Source: Manis javanica
Lineage: Eukaryota; Chordata; Mammalia; Pholidota; Manidae
Assembly (NCBI RefSeq): GCF_040802235.1
Contig: NC_133158.1
Span: 162,723,401 to 162,787,400 of the forward strand
Length of the DNA: 64,000 bases
Direction of reading: 5' to 3'
Shown here: positions 25,181 to 34,290 of the stretch, in pieces
Layout of the letters: each line of letters begins with the position of its first letter
How positions within the stretch are numbered: position 1 is the first letter of the stretch
Notes under the pieces: model-generated
Database searches by the model: none
Told to the model about the DNA's origin: nothing
The model's input: the letters and a program-made list of their open reading frames with translations, nothing else
Translations under genes and position numbers: made by a program

Positions 25181-25295
25181 GGCTCAAGAGAACTAAAATT
25201 TAGTGCAGGCTGTGTGACCTTCAGCCAGTGATGTAACCTCTCTTTACTTCAATTTCCTCATGTATAAAATGAAAACAGTGTCTGTGCTACCAACC
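25181..25295 (+). repeat. MIR SINE fragment, sense
   Basis: It has the MIR core: 'ctgtgtgaccttcagccagt', 'aacctctctttacttcaatt' and 'tcctcatgtataaaatg'. Confidence 0.75.
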
Positions 25296-25494
25296 ATTCA
25301 ACATATTCCTTTACTTTTTACCACCACCCTCACCAAAAAAAAATTTGAATTTTCCAGCAAGATACTCCAGCTGTATGAAAATATAAGTTCTGTATTTTTT
25401 AAAAAAGAGTGTACATTTAAGTGATTTTGTAATACAACATTTGGTGAAATAGTCAAAATAGTGTAATGTGGAAAAAATGCTTGTTCAGAGAAGA

Positions 25495-25610
25495 TAAGCC
25501 ATTCATTCATTCAATAACTATCTAACAGTCATGTGCCAGACACATGAGTGTCTCCTCTCCCAAGGTCTATCTATATTCTGTGGGCCGAAACAAGAAAATG
25601 AGCCAATAAA
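25495..25610 (+). repeat. Local repeat pair, copy A (partner 27,483-27,598)
   Basis: About 115 bp starting 'agccattcattcattcaata', with 'catgtgccagacacat' and 'ctatattctgtggg'. By eye it is roughly 75-80% like the partner 2 kb downstream. Both resemble a common ancient repeat but lack its middle part in the same way. Confidence 0.5.
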
Positions 25611-26030
25611 TTCATACAAAATGATCAGAAAGGAATGATTGCGGCAAAGTAAGAGAAGGCCATGTCATAGAGTACCTGCGTGGCCTCTCTGGAGAGGTGA
25701 CATTTAAGATAAGAGTTGAATGTCATGTGATGGTCAAATGGAAGTACAATCCCAGGAAGTGGTTCAGCCCTAAGGCAGAGAGGAGCTCGGTGTGCTCAAA
25801 GGACCAGAGGCCAGTGGACAAGGAGAGAGAGGTCTGGGAAGCAAGCAAGATCAGATTAAGCAGGGCTTTGTGAGTTAGACTGAAATGTTTTCCTTTTATT
25901 TCAAGTATGATGGAGAGCCTCTTGAGAATTTTAAGATAAGCATGTATTGGGGAGTTAGAAGACGCATCTATTAGAGGTAGGACTGAAGGGGTTAGGTGGG
26001 TGGAAGAGAGTGAGACTGTAGGTAAGTATA
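25611..26030 (+). repeat. Ancient interspersed repeat, family not assigned
   Basis: It contains phrases typical of a widespread old repeat: 'ggtgacatttaagataagag', 'gcagggctttgtgagttaga', 'ggagagcctcttgagaattt'. Similar phrases recur at 26,400-26,640 beyond an LTR, so the LTR probably split it. Confidence 0.45.
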
Positions 26031-26034
26031 CTAA

Positions 26035-26345
26035 TTTGCTTGGTTCCTGGAACAAATATTACAGCCTGGATGGCTTACACAATTTATTGTCTCAAAGATG
26101 GAAGTGTTGGCGGGGCTGGTTTCCCCGGGGGCCTCTCTCTTTGGCTAGTGGATGGTGCCTTCTCCCTGTGTCCTCACACATCTCTCTGTTACATGTGTGT
26201 GTCTACATTTCCTTTTCTTATAAAGGCACCAGTCATATTGGAAGAGGACCCATCCTAATGACTTCATTTTACCATAATGACCTCTTTAAAGACCCTATCT
26301 CCAAATGCAGTCACATTCTGAGTACTGGGAGTTAAGACTTCAGAT
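26035..26345 (-). mobile_element. MLT1-type LTR fragment, antisense
   Basis: The reverse MLT1 order is visible: 'cttataaaggcaccagtcat', 'aagaccctatctccaaatgc', 'agtcacattctgagtactgg' and 'gagttaagacttcagatagg'. The left part is truncated or diverged. Confidence 0.75.
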
Positions 26346-26925
26346 AGGATTGGAGTGGGTGGGAAGGTGTAATCTAACTCATAATAGTAGAGGATATAGA
26401 GTGAGCAAAGGTGTAGAGGCAGCATTGACATGGTGCCTTTTGACAGTGAAGACAGCAGACTGGGGCATTGTTTACATGTAATGGAGTCACAGAGAGTCAG
26501 GTTATCAATGGAAGTGGAGGCTAGGCTGGTGAGGGTCTTGAATCCTGGTTAAGGAACTTAACTTTTGCCTTAGGTCATGAGCAGTGGGGAGGACAGTTGG
26601 GTATTGATAGTTAAGCAGTTGCTTCTATGAAGGACAGGGAGGCAAGGGTGGAGACAGCGGGCAGCTTGAGCTATGGGACTTAGGTCAGGTCGTCAGAAAG
26701 TAAAGACAGGAGAAAGCGACACCTACAGGAACGTCCTGCCAGTGGTGACTCAGCAGGGGACAGGGCTTGGTCCCAGGAAATCGTGCAGGCACACCGAAGG
26801 GCAGAGGCTGTGCAAACCTTGTGCTGGCATTATGGTAAGGGTGACTCAGGGCGCCACCTGGTCTTTACCCAACCTGCACTGACAGCTGTGATGGAGGCTG
26901 GTCACACTGTGTCAGCAGGCTGGAA
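26346..26925. other. Ancient repeat remnant and unassigned sequence
   Basis: The first 300 bp probably continue the old repeat seen before the LTR. The remainder is unassigned. No gene seen. Confidence 0.35.
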
Positions 26926-26983
26926 AAGCATGACTTCAGAGGCAGACAGACCTCAGTACAAAACCCAGCTCCTTTACTTATAG

Positions 26984-27652
26984 CAGTATGTGATGGCTAA
27001 ATTTATGGGTCCACTTGACTGGGTCATGGATTGCCCAGACATTTGATCAAACATTATTCTGGGTGTTCCTGTGAGCGTGTGCCTAGACGAGGTTAACATT
27101 TGAATCAGAGGTCTGAAGCAGATCACCCTCCCTACTGTGCATGCGCCTCATCCCATGAGTGAAAGGCCTGAATAGATCCTCCCAGAATAAGAGATAATTC
27201 CTCCTGCCTGATAGGTTGAACTGGGACATTAGCTTTTTCCTGCTTTTGGAGTTGAAAGAAATATCAGTTCTTTCTGGGTCTCAAGGCTGCCAGTCTTTGG
27301 ACTGAAATTACCCCATTGATTCCCCTGGTTCGTGGGCCTTTGGACTAAGACTGGAAATACACTTGGCTTTCCTGGGCGTCCAGGACCCAGATCTTGGGAC
27401 TTGTCAGCCTCCATAATTGCATATGACAATTCCTTACAATAAAATCAATCTTTCTCTCCCTATATATATTCATTCATTTCTTCAAGCCATTCATTCATTT
27501 AATAACTGTCTAGCACCCATGTGCCAGGCATACATATAAGTCTTTCTTCTCCTAAAGTCTATATTCTGTTGGGAAGAAACAAGAAAAAAATGAATATCTA
27601 TTTATCTCCTATTGATTCTGCTTCTTTGGAAAATCCTGACTCATACACAGTA
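26984..27652 (+). mobile_element. ERVL/MLT2-like solo LTR with 5-bp target duplication
   Basis: The LTR runs from TGTGATGGC at 26,989 to CATACA at 27,647 and is flanked on both sides by CAGTA (26,984-26,988 and 27,648-27,652), a perfect 5-bp duplication. Internal landmarks include 'cacttgactgggtcatggat', 'cattattctgggtgttcc' and 'cagcctccataattgcatat'. It ends with the 'gattctgcttctttggaaaa' type terminus. Near 27,471-27,596 a separate about 120-bp segment interrupts it. Confidence 0.85.
27483..27598 (+). repeat. Local repeat pair, copy B, inserted in the LTR (partner 25,495-25,610)
   Basis: This segment breaks the LTR and matches the unit at 25,495. Since the LTR is itself old but younger than the MIR, the segment arrived later than the LTR, which is odd for such an ancient-looking repeat. 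Confidence 0.5.
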
Positions 27653-27790
27653 TACCTTAATCTCTTTGAGCCTCAGTTTCCCCAGGCATCTAATGGGAGT
27701 AATAAATCACCTTCCGGAGTTGTTAGAGGATTAAATCAAGTAATGCGTATCATATGTGGCTCATCATACTTGCTCAATAAATGGTAGGTT

Positions 27791-28080
27791 CCTTCTCATT
27801 CTCCTTTGTAGAACAAAACCCTGAAATGAAATGACAGGGAAGAGAGATTTAGGTCCTCACAGCACATCTGAGCTGATCTGGCAGGACGTATGGGCTGGTG
27901 CTTCTCATAGCAGTGCTGGCAGAGATTCTGGTGGCCTTGAGCTGGTGTGGTTCCATGTGTGTTTATGTCTGTCCATATTTGCTTACATAGAAAAATACCA
28001 AATACTGGATTGAGGAGCAGCAAAAAGGCTTCTAAACCTATCCACTGTCACTGTCAAATGACTCCATTTATTGCATCTCT
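27791..28080. other. Unassigned sequence
   Basis: No gene or repeat recognised. Confidence 0.35.
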
Positions 28081-28084
28081 ACCA

Positions 28085-28300
28085 ACTGGCAGGATCAACT
28101 CTTTACAGGTCATTTAACCCTAAAACAACCTTGTTTCATCAGCCCCAATTTGTAAATGAGGAAACAAAGCTTCAAACTGAGTAAGTAGCTTCCTTGAGTC
28201 ATACATAGTTAGAAATGGTGGAGCTGGGTTTGGAACCTAGGTTTGTTTGACTCTAGAAGTCCTTCTCTTTCCTTTAAGCTCTACTGGTTTATTTTCTTGG
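28085..28300 (-). repeat. MIR-type SINE, antisense
   Basis: It reads 'aatttgtaaatgaggaaaca', 'gtaagtagcttccttgagtc', 'gtggagctgggtttggaacc', 'taggtttgtttgactctaga': the reverse-complement MIR order. Confidence 0.75.
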
Positions 28301-28424
28301 CCTCTACAAGTCTCAACATTTGAGCTACAAAATGAGCCTAATATACATGACTTACTGCAACATACTTCCCTCTCCCCAGCCTTCGCTATAGAGAACAAAT
28401 GGAAATAAACATGTTCTAGTTACT

Positions 28425-28945
28425 TTTGATGCATTATAAGCCACCCTAAAACTTAGTGGCATGTATAACCATTTTATTACATTCATGAATTCTGTGGGTC
28501 AGGAATTTGGGCAGGGTTTAGTGGGAATGGCTTGATGGTTCCATAATGTCTGAGGCTTCAGCTGGGAAGGTCCTAACAGTAGAACATGACTCAGCAGCTA
28601 CAAAATGGAATTTTCTGGAGTTCTGGGATGACTCAAATGTTGGACTCAGATGGGGCTGTCAGCACACCTACATGTGGCCTTCCTCCATGGCCTTAGATCC
28701 TTACCACATGGCAGCCTCAGGGGCTTTGGACTTTGTGCATGGAGGCTCCAGGCTCCAAAAGGGAGCATCCCAGTAAATAAGGCAGAAGCTGCATCACTTT
28801 TAAGAGCTAGTCTGGGAAGTTGCATAACATCACTTCTGCCAAATTCTATTGGTAGAAGCAGTCACAAGCTTGCTCAGATTCAAGGAGAGGAAAGATAGAT
28901 CTTATCCCTTGATGGGAGACATGTCATTTGAATTTCATGACTGCT
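28425..28945 (-). mobile_element. Ancient LTR, antisense (family not assigned)
   Basis: Phrases such as 'aaacttagtggcatgta', 'gaattctgtgggtcagga', 'gtctgaggcttcagctgg', 'cacctacatgtggccttcct', 'gcatcacttttaagag' and 'ttctattggtagaagcagtc' occur in a well-known old mammalian LTR order. A similar piece occurs at 51,690-52,050. The 76-82 aa frames in it are relics or chance. Confidence 0.6.
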
Positions 28946-30005
28946 TTAAAACACAAAACAAAACACTACAGGGTATAAAAGTCCAAGGAAAATACAGGGG
29001 AGTGTACCAGAATAATTGCTGGCTATAATCAATGACATCTTTGTTTCTCATCAGGGAACTTTGCTTTGCCAAGTGTAAAACACTCCTGTCTAAACAACGT
29101 CAAACATGAGCTGGATTTGGTCACGAACAAGTTTGTCTTGCTTTCTCCTGAAGAGAAAACCTGAAGTTAAAACAAAAAACAAAAACAAACCACTTTGGCA
29201 GCAGAAGTATCAAAACTGGTACCAAAGCGTCTGAGAGATGCTGACAGTTCTGTCACCTGCCCCGTCGCCTGTGGGTCACCAAGACCTGCTTTGCCTACCA
29301 AGGTGAAAGGGGAGGGGAACAATAAGTGACTCCAGTTCTTGAAGGGTCAGACTTTCAAACTTTCCTTTTAAGTGAAGTACTTGTAGTTCAATTAAATTTG
29401 GATCAGGTAGAAAGCCTTAGTTTAATTTTCTTTTTAAAAATAACATTCCGTAAGCTGACATAATTTATTTATTTCCTTCATTCATCTAGTTTAAATTACT
29501 TAGGGGCCATGTTTTCGTGTTTAATTGGGCAAGGCATTAATGACCCTGGTGAAAGTGAGAGGGTATGGCTGTGTTTATGTCAGGCCTGTTCCTGTGAGAT
29601 TCTATTTTCTGGAACAGGAGAGTTATTTATTTATTAAAAACTATTGACCCAAATAAATTGTCTGAAATTCATTACTGCATCACCAGGTGGGGCCCCGGAC
29701 TTGGGGCTTAAAGTGACCAAGGCCTTGCATCATTCTGCTCAGCATTTCTTGAACAAGGTCTTTAAAGGAACATGCCCCAATAGCAAGTCAAGAATAAAGA
29801 GTGCAGCCTCAACAAAGTCAGATTTGTATCATTACTTTGATAACAATTGGTTATTTTAAGTGGTCATTATTCAGAGGTGATGGTGGATAGAAATGTAAAA
29901 AAAAAAAAATTGAATCCCAAACGCTACCTTTTCTGATTTGAAGCTACTTCTGTTGCTTACTTTTCCTACATGCCTCTTTCAAAACCATGATGTATGAGAG
30001 AAAGA
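28946..30005. other. Unassigned sequence, no gene seen
   Basis: About 1 kb with no repeat I can name; a 13-base A-run at 29,897-29,910. It could include conserved non-coding DNA, which I cannot test. Confidence 0.35.
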
Positions 30006-30009
30006 TGGA

Positions 30010-30205
30010 ATTTTGAATTGGGCAGATATGGACTCATATTCTGCACAATTTTGTGAATGTAGATAATTTACTCAAACTTCCCGAGCCGGTAATCCGATTA
30101 TAATAAAGTAGGGAAAGTAACACCTGCTGTTGCAAGGATTAAATGAAGTATGGGCTGTAAAACCCCCATTGCAAGGCCTAGCACCAAGTAAGTGGAGACA
30201 CACAA
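30010..30205 (+). repeat. MIR SINE, sense
   Basis: The order 'attgggcagatatggactca' ... 'caaacttcccgagccggtaa' ... 'ttgcaaggattaaatgaagt' ... 'aaggcctagcaccaagtaag' is that of a decayed MIR. Confidence 0.65.
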
Positions 30206-30297
30206 ACTGCTGGGTTGCTTTGCTCACGTTTTGCATCTGCAGTAGCCCATCAGAAGCAGAGGGCACAGCAGTGTTCCAGAGGGCACAGAATTTGTTC

Positions 30298-30326
30298 ATT
30301 CAGGATGGCATGAACAAATGGGGACC
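30298..30326 (+). repeat. 29-bp local direct repeat, copy A (partner 30,966-30,994)
   Basis: Starts ATTCAGGATGGCATGAACAA and is identical to the partner except one late A/G difference. Confidence 0.8.
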
Positions 30327-30489
30327 AGATGACATGGGCTTGAAGCTTTGTGGCCTGAGTATTTCCAAGGCTGAACTTACTCACTTTCATCCCCAGACAG
30401 GTTGTGGATGCCCTTCTTTCAGATGAGACAAATCTGCCAAATGGCATTTCAGAGACTTGGGAAGTAGGGTTAAGAGGGAGATTTTTTAT

Positions 30490-30605
30490 TTTTTTTGGAC
30501 ATTGACTATATGCCAGGCACCATACTGAGGGTTTCACGTACATTGTCTCATTTACTTTTTGTAATGACCTTATGAAGTAGCTGTAATGCTCCCTAATCAG
30601 CCCCC
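30490..30605 (-). repeat. MIR-type SINE fragment, antisense
   Basis: 'gacattgactatatgccagg', 'tcacgtacattgtctcattt' and 'gaccttatgaagtagctgt' follow the reverse MIR order. Confidence 0.65.
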
Positions 30606-30619
30606 CTTCAAAGAAAACC

Positions 30620-30885
30620 ATAGAGGCTTAATTCAACAGCTATTTATTGTTTCTCATGAGTCTACTGGGCAGCTCTGATGTGGGCCAGGCTTGGCTGATC
30701 TTAGCTGGGCTTGCTCATGTGTCTGTGGTGAACTGGTGGGTCAGCTGGTGCTGAGCAGCCTTGGGTGGTCTTGGAGGGCTGCACAGCTTAGCTCTACTCC
30801 CTGTTATCTCTCACCCTCCTGCAGCTTGCCATGGGCTTGTTCTTGTGCTAGTGGCAGGGGTCCAAGAAAGGAAGAAGAAACATGC
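30620..30885 (-). mobile_element. Ancient LTR fragment, antisense (low confidence)
   Basis: It shares the style of the LTR at 28,425 ('aacagctatttattgtttct', 'cttggctgatcttagctggg') but cannot be assigned to a family. Confidence 0.4.
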
Positions 30886-30965
30886 ATGTTACGGGTCTAT
30901 GGGTCAAAGTAAGTCATATGGCCAAGCTCTGATTTAGGGTTGGAGAGTGTATCCAAAGGGAATGA

Positions 30966-30994
30966 ATTCAGGATGGCATGAACAAATGGGGGCC
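30966..30994 (+). repeat. 29-bp local direct repeat, copy B (partner 30,298-30,326)
   Basis: Near-identical partner 668 bp downstream of copy A. Confidence 0.8.
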
Positions 30995-32539
30995 ATTGAT
31001 TGATTTTCCACAATAGGCATCAATATTACCCCATTTGTAGAGAAGGAGATGGAGGCTAGCTAGCAATGCTGTGCCTTTGGGTCACTGCTCTGCCCCTGGT
31101 GTCTTTCTCTGCTGTGTTCTTTCTTTGTAATCTACTACTGGGGGTGGGGATGCTTTCCAATCAGCTGTATTTCCCTTTCTTTCTCATTATTTGGTCTGTA
31201 TTTGAATGTATAATTTTTGGAACTAACTAATTGATCCCAATGAAACCCCATAGAATGACCTCAAAGGACAGTGCAGGTGGATCAGTAAGATTAATCTACT
31301 TATTGAAGAAAATAAAGGTAAGCCAGATATGTAATTGGATGGAGGGTAAATGGAAGAAAATGAGAAAAATTCAAATTTCTCCTCTTTTTGTTGGTTTCCT
31401 TGAGTTTCTTCCTATGTCAGCTTCCCCTTCTCCATGCCATCCTTTTTGAATCCTGACACCAAGTCTGAAAGAGGCAAGATCCTGGTGTTGGTCTGCAGCG
31501 TTTGTCAGCTCTCTGACTTTGGACAAGGAAGTTGCCCTAACTTCCCCATGTCTATATTTTGTCATGTGAGAAATGAGAATAATAGCAGAGATGTTGGCTG
31601 TATAGTTAAAGGAGATTTGTAGGTGAAGTGCTCTGCCTGGTCTGAGCCTTCCTGCAGCCACTGTGATTCACAGTTGCCCCCCTCCCACCACCCCCAAACA
31701 TCTCCTGGTGCCTGGAGATGCAGAAGAGTTGGCCTTCACACCTGCAGCGGCTCCAGGTGAGCTGCCAGAGTGGGGCAGAGGCTGAGCAACATGAGGGTTA
31801 TTAATGGATTTTATGGCTTTGCTGAGTACCCCAAGCTACAGTTATTATTTATAGGATGCTGTTTAGACACCGTTGCAATACATATATTTTGTTAATTGAT
31901 TTGTATAGGCTCACAACTAGCAACCTAGAGATTGTGCAGGGCGGTAACACTTACAAATCATTGTAATTGCCTTTTACTGCCCTCTCTCGCTCCCCAGATG
32001 GGGAACAAAAGCTTTGAGAAGACAGACAACTCTCTTTGGTCTTGGGATCCCTAATGTCTAATCGAGAGCCCACTGGCAGGATGATACAAACAGTCTGGGT
32101 GCTCAGTAAGTGTGTTGCATCAATGAATAAATAAAAGACTTTCGTTGTTTTTTCTATCTATCTTATTTCCCCGTCGATTGCTATGAACCCTGAATTGTGA
32201 CACTGGCCCTGCATATGTGCAAATATGGCCAAGGATTTAGATTGAGCCTCAAGTTAATCCTGATGAACCTTGTGTGGCCTGTGGGTGGTGGGGGATCCTC
32301 AAGGCATGCGTCTGTGGTCCCAGCACTCAGGGAACGGACAATTACGCAGCAGCATGTGATGTTACAAGGCGTGATGTCAGATGGCCTGGTCTTAGGCATG
32401 GGGAGTGACAACCTCTTGTCATAAAGGTGGTAACTTCTTGCCTGGGCACCATACCGCAAGGATATTTAGGTCCTCATTGCAGCCTTGGCAGGCCCAGCAC
32501 CCCAAGTTTGCCGCTTCTGAGAGCCTTGAGAGCTCCCTC
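30995..32539. other. CLSTN2 proximal 5' flank, mostly unassigned
   Basis: Includes a decayed sense MIR at about 31,500-31,660 ('ctctgactttggacaaggaa', 'tcatgtgagaaatgagaata'). The rest is unassigned and CpG-poor. It lies within 2.3 kb of the start codon and may hold promoter-proximal elements, none recognisable. Confidence 0.4.
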
Positions 32540-32949
32540 AGCCTCTGAGAGTCGTGGCTGCCCCTGCCTCTACAAGAGGGTGCGAGTCTGGCCATTGCCC
32601 GCCAGGTCCACGGCGATTTGCCCTGCCTGACAACTGGAGAGCAGCGCTCGCGCTGTCCAGCTCCAGCGTGGGCCTGGCGCCCTCCCCAGTCCAGGCGGCA
32701 GAGAGCTGCCAGAGACCGGGCCGAGGGCAGGACCCGCAGCGACGCCCGCCAGCCCCTCCGCACGGATGTCAGCTCCAAGGGCGTGGCAGGGCAGGGTCCC
32801 CTGCGTCCCCTCAGACGACATTCAGGCCCCAGGTGACCACTTTTCGTGGGAGCCCACCATCTCCTGAGGACCTTATTTGGAGAGCCAGAGCCGAGGCACC
32901 TGCCGCGGGCTCCCTGCAGCAGCCCACCAGCGTCCTCTGGGAGCCGAGC

Positions 32950-33306
32950 CCTAACTGGAGCGGGAGGACGCTGGAGGAAAGTTGGGGGTCGGGGCCGCGG
33001 AGCCGGGAGCGCAGAATCCGAAGCCGGTGTCCGCGTCTCATGAATATGCAGGAGCCGCCTCCCTCCCTCCGTGACGTCACGGGCCGTGCCGGGGTGAGCG
33101 CGGAGCGGCTCCGGGTCCGCGCCAGTGAGCGCGGCTGCTGCCGGCGAGCCAGCGGCGCGGCGGCGGGCACCGGAGGCCGAGCGCGGCGGCACCCGAAGTG
33201 CACCCAGCCGGCGAGGCGAGGCGGCCCGTGGCGCGGCGTGCCCTGGAGGCGAGAGCCGGCGCGGGCAGCAGGCGGCAGCGGCAGCTCGTTGGCGGCGGCG
33301 GCGAGG
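32950..33306 (+). promoter_or_regulatory. CLSTN2: CLSTN2 core promoter and 5' UTR region (start site not resolved)
   Basis: This is the GC-rich stretch directly upstream of the CLSTN2 start codon. It holds a perfect cAMP-response element, an adjacent AT-containing POU-like motif and a run of CCTCC repeats, with no TATA box. The transcription start cannot be fixed from sequence alone; a position downstream of the CRE (33,080-33,200) would fit common CRE-promoter geometry. If transcription begins further upstream, two extra in-frame ATGs (33,040 and 33,046) would be in the mRNA. Confidence 0.65.
33072..33079. promoter_or_regulatory. Full palindromic CRE, TGACGTCA
   Basis: An exact 8-bp CREB/ATF consensus lies 228 bp upstream of the CLSTN2 ATG, flanked by G and C on both sides. 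CREB-family binding to such sites in CpG islands is well established and often links neuronal genes to activity. Function here is inferred from the match and position. Confidence 0.7.
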
Positions 33307-33427
33307 ATGCTGACTGGGAGGCTGTACTGGGTGCCGCTCCTGCTGGCGCTGGGCGTGGGGAGCGGCAGCGGCGGCAGTGGCGGCGGCGGCGGGGGCAGCC
33401 GGCGGCGCCGCCTCCTCGCGGCTAAAG
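33307..33427 (+). CDS. CLSTN2: CLSTN2 (calsyntenin-2) coding exon 1, partial gene
   Basis: This exon encodes the first 40 residues of calsyntenin-2, a type I transmembrane protein of the cadherin superfamily found at postsynaptic membranes, plus the first base of codon 41. The reading begins MLTGRLYWVPLLLALGVGSG, continues through a Gly/Ser-rich stretch (residues about 18-31), then four arginines and LLAAK. From memory, human calsyntenin-2 begins almost identically (P for T at residue 3, C for Y at residue 7), has a shorter Gly run and ends this exon with the same LLAAK. Residues 8-17 form the hydrophobic core of a signal peptide, so the mature protein is extracellular at its N-terminus. The start has A at -3. 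The exon ends AAAG before GTGGGT, a good donor in phase 1; the leftover G would begin the valine codon expected next. The cadherin repeats, LNS-like domain, transmembrane segment and acidic tail lie on later exons outside the window. Confidence 0.9.
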
Positions 33428-34290
33428 GTGGGTGTTGGGGAAGTTTCTTCCTCTCGGAGGAGGGAGGCAGGGCAGGCTGGAGGAGCCAGCGGCGGGGAGA
33501 CCGGGCTCACAATAGATTTGCACACCTCCGGTACTGCAGTTTTCACGGCCTCCGTGCGCCCGAGATCTCCGAAGTGAGCGCCCTCCGCCCTGGACCAGAC
33601 AGGTTCCACCTGCAGACGCCGGCCCAAGCCTTGGGCGGGGTCCGGGACCGAGGACGAGGCGAGGTCTGGGGAGTCTGGATAACTTTGGGGGCGGTCTGTG
33701 CTGAAGTGGGGGTCAGTGCGTGGGTCACGGCTCCCGCCGGGAAGGCTGGAGCAGGGCGCCGGCGCCGCCGGGAGAGGCAGTAGTCTGCTCCTGCCCGGAA
33801 GGAAGCTGCAGCGGCGGAGATTTCAAAGGTGGGAGCAGAGCTTGGCTCCCAGCTCGGGGATGGGGTGGAAACTTGCAGGCTCTAGAGAAGGCCCCCTGGC
33901 TGGCCCCAGGCTTCCCCAGGGCGGCTCTGAGCCCCTGCAGAGGGGCGCCCTCTGGGTGGACGGCGGGGCCCGGAGGAAGTGCGAGACGTGGTGCTCCCCA
34001 CAGCCTTAACGACTGCGCTTGGGCTCCCCGCGGCAGAGGCGCCCATCCAGGCGCCCCTCCTCCGCCCCGGCTTCGGCTGGATATCCTGACCTCCCTGCCC
34101 CCAGCCCCGAAGGAAGCCAGATCCCGGTGAACGCCGGCGCTGTCAGGAGACTGTAGGCTGGCGAGACGCGGACTTTGACAGCTGCCTGGGAGCGCAGTGA
34201 AGAGCGCCGGGGTGTGGGCGCCTGGAGGGCGGATCAGAAAGAGAAGGTCGCGTGTTTGCCGGACTGTGGGGGGAGAAACAGGCAAGGAGT

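Larger units (their letters stand above)
26926..27790 (+). repeat. MIR SINE, sense, split by a solo LTR
   Basis: The MIR 5' half ('gacttcagaggcagacagac', 'aacccagctcctttactta') ends at 26,988 and its 3' half resumes at 27,653 ('ttgagcctcagtttccccag' ... 'gaggattaaatcaagtaatg' ... 'tgctcaataaatggtaggtt'). The gap is exactly the LTR with its target duplication. Confidence 0.85.
32540..34290. promoter_or_regulatory. CLSTN2: CpG island spanning the CLSTN2 promoter, exon 1 and start of intron 1
   Basis: CpG dinucleotides and G+C rise sharply near 32,540 and fall away after about 34,290, while flanking DNA is CpG-poor. The island covers about 750 bp upstream of the start codon and about 860 bp of intron. 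GC-box cores (GGGCGG or its complement) occur, for example, at 32,598-32,603 and 33,633-33,638. No TATA box is visible near the start, as expected for a dispersed CpG-island promoter. Boundaries are judged by eye and approximate. The scarcity of stop codons here opens long spurious frames on both strands. Confidence 0.9.

Noticed and set aside
32650..32658. REST/NRSF half-site (GCGCTGTCC) in the promoter
   Set aside because: Only one half of the 21-bp REST element matches; the other half is poor.
32419..33627. 402-codon open frame on the minus strand over the CLSTN2 promoter
   Set aside because: It lies in CpG-island DNA where stop codons are rare, is Arg/Pro/Ala-rich without a domain, and overlaps the true CLSTN2 exon.
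32554..33783. 409-codon plus-strand frame through exon 1 treated as one gene
   Set aside because: It reads through the AAAG/GTGGGT splice donor into intron. Only 33,307-33,427 matches calsyntenin-2.
33725..34285. 186-codon minus-strand frame in intron start
   Set aside because: Composition-driven frame in the CpG island, with overlapping plus-strand frames and no domain.
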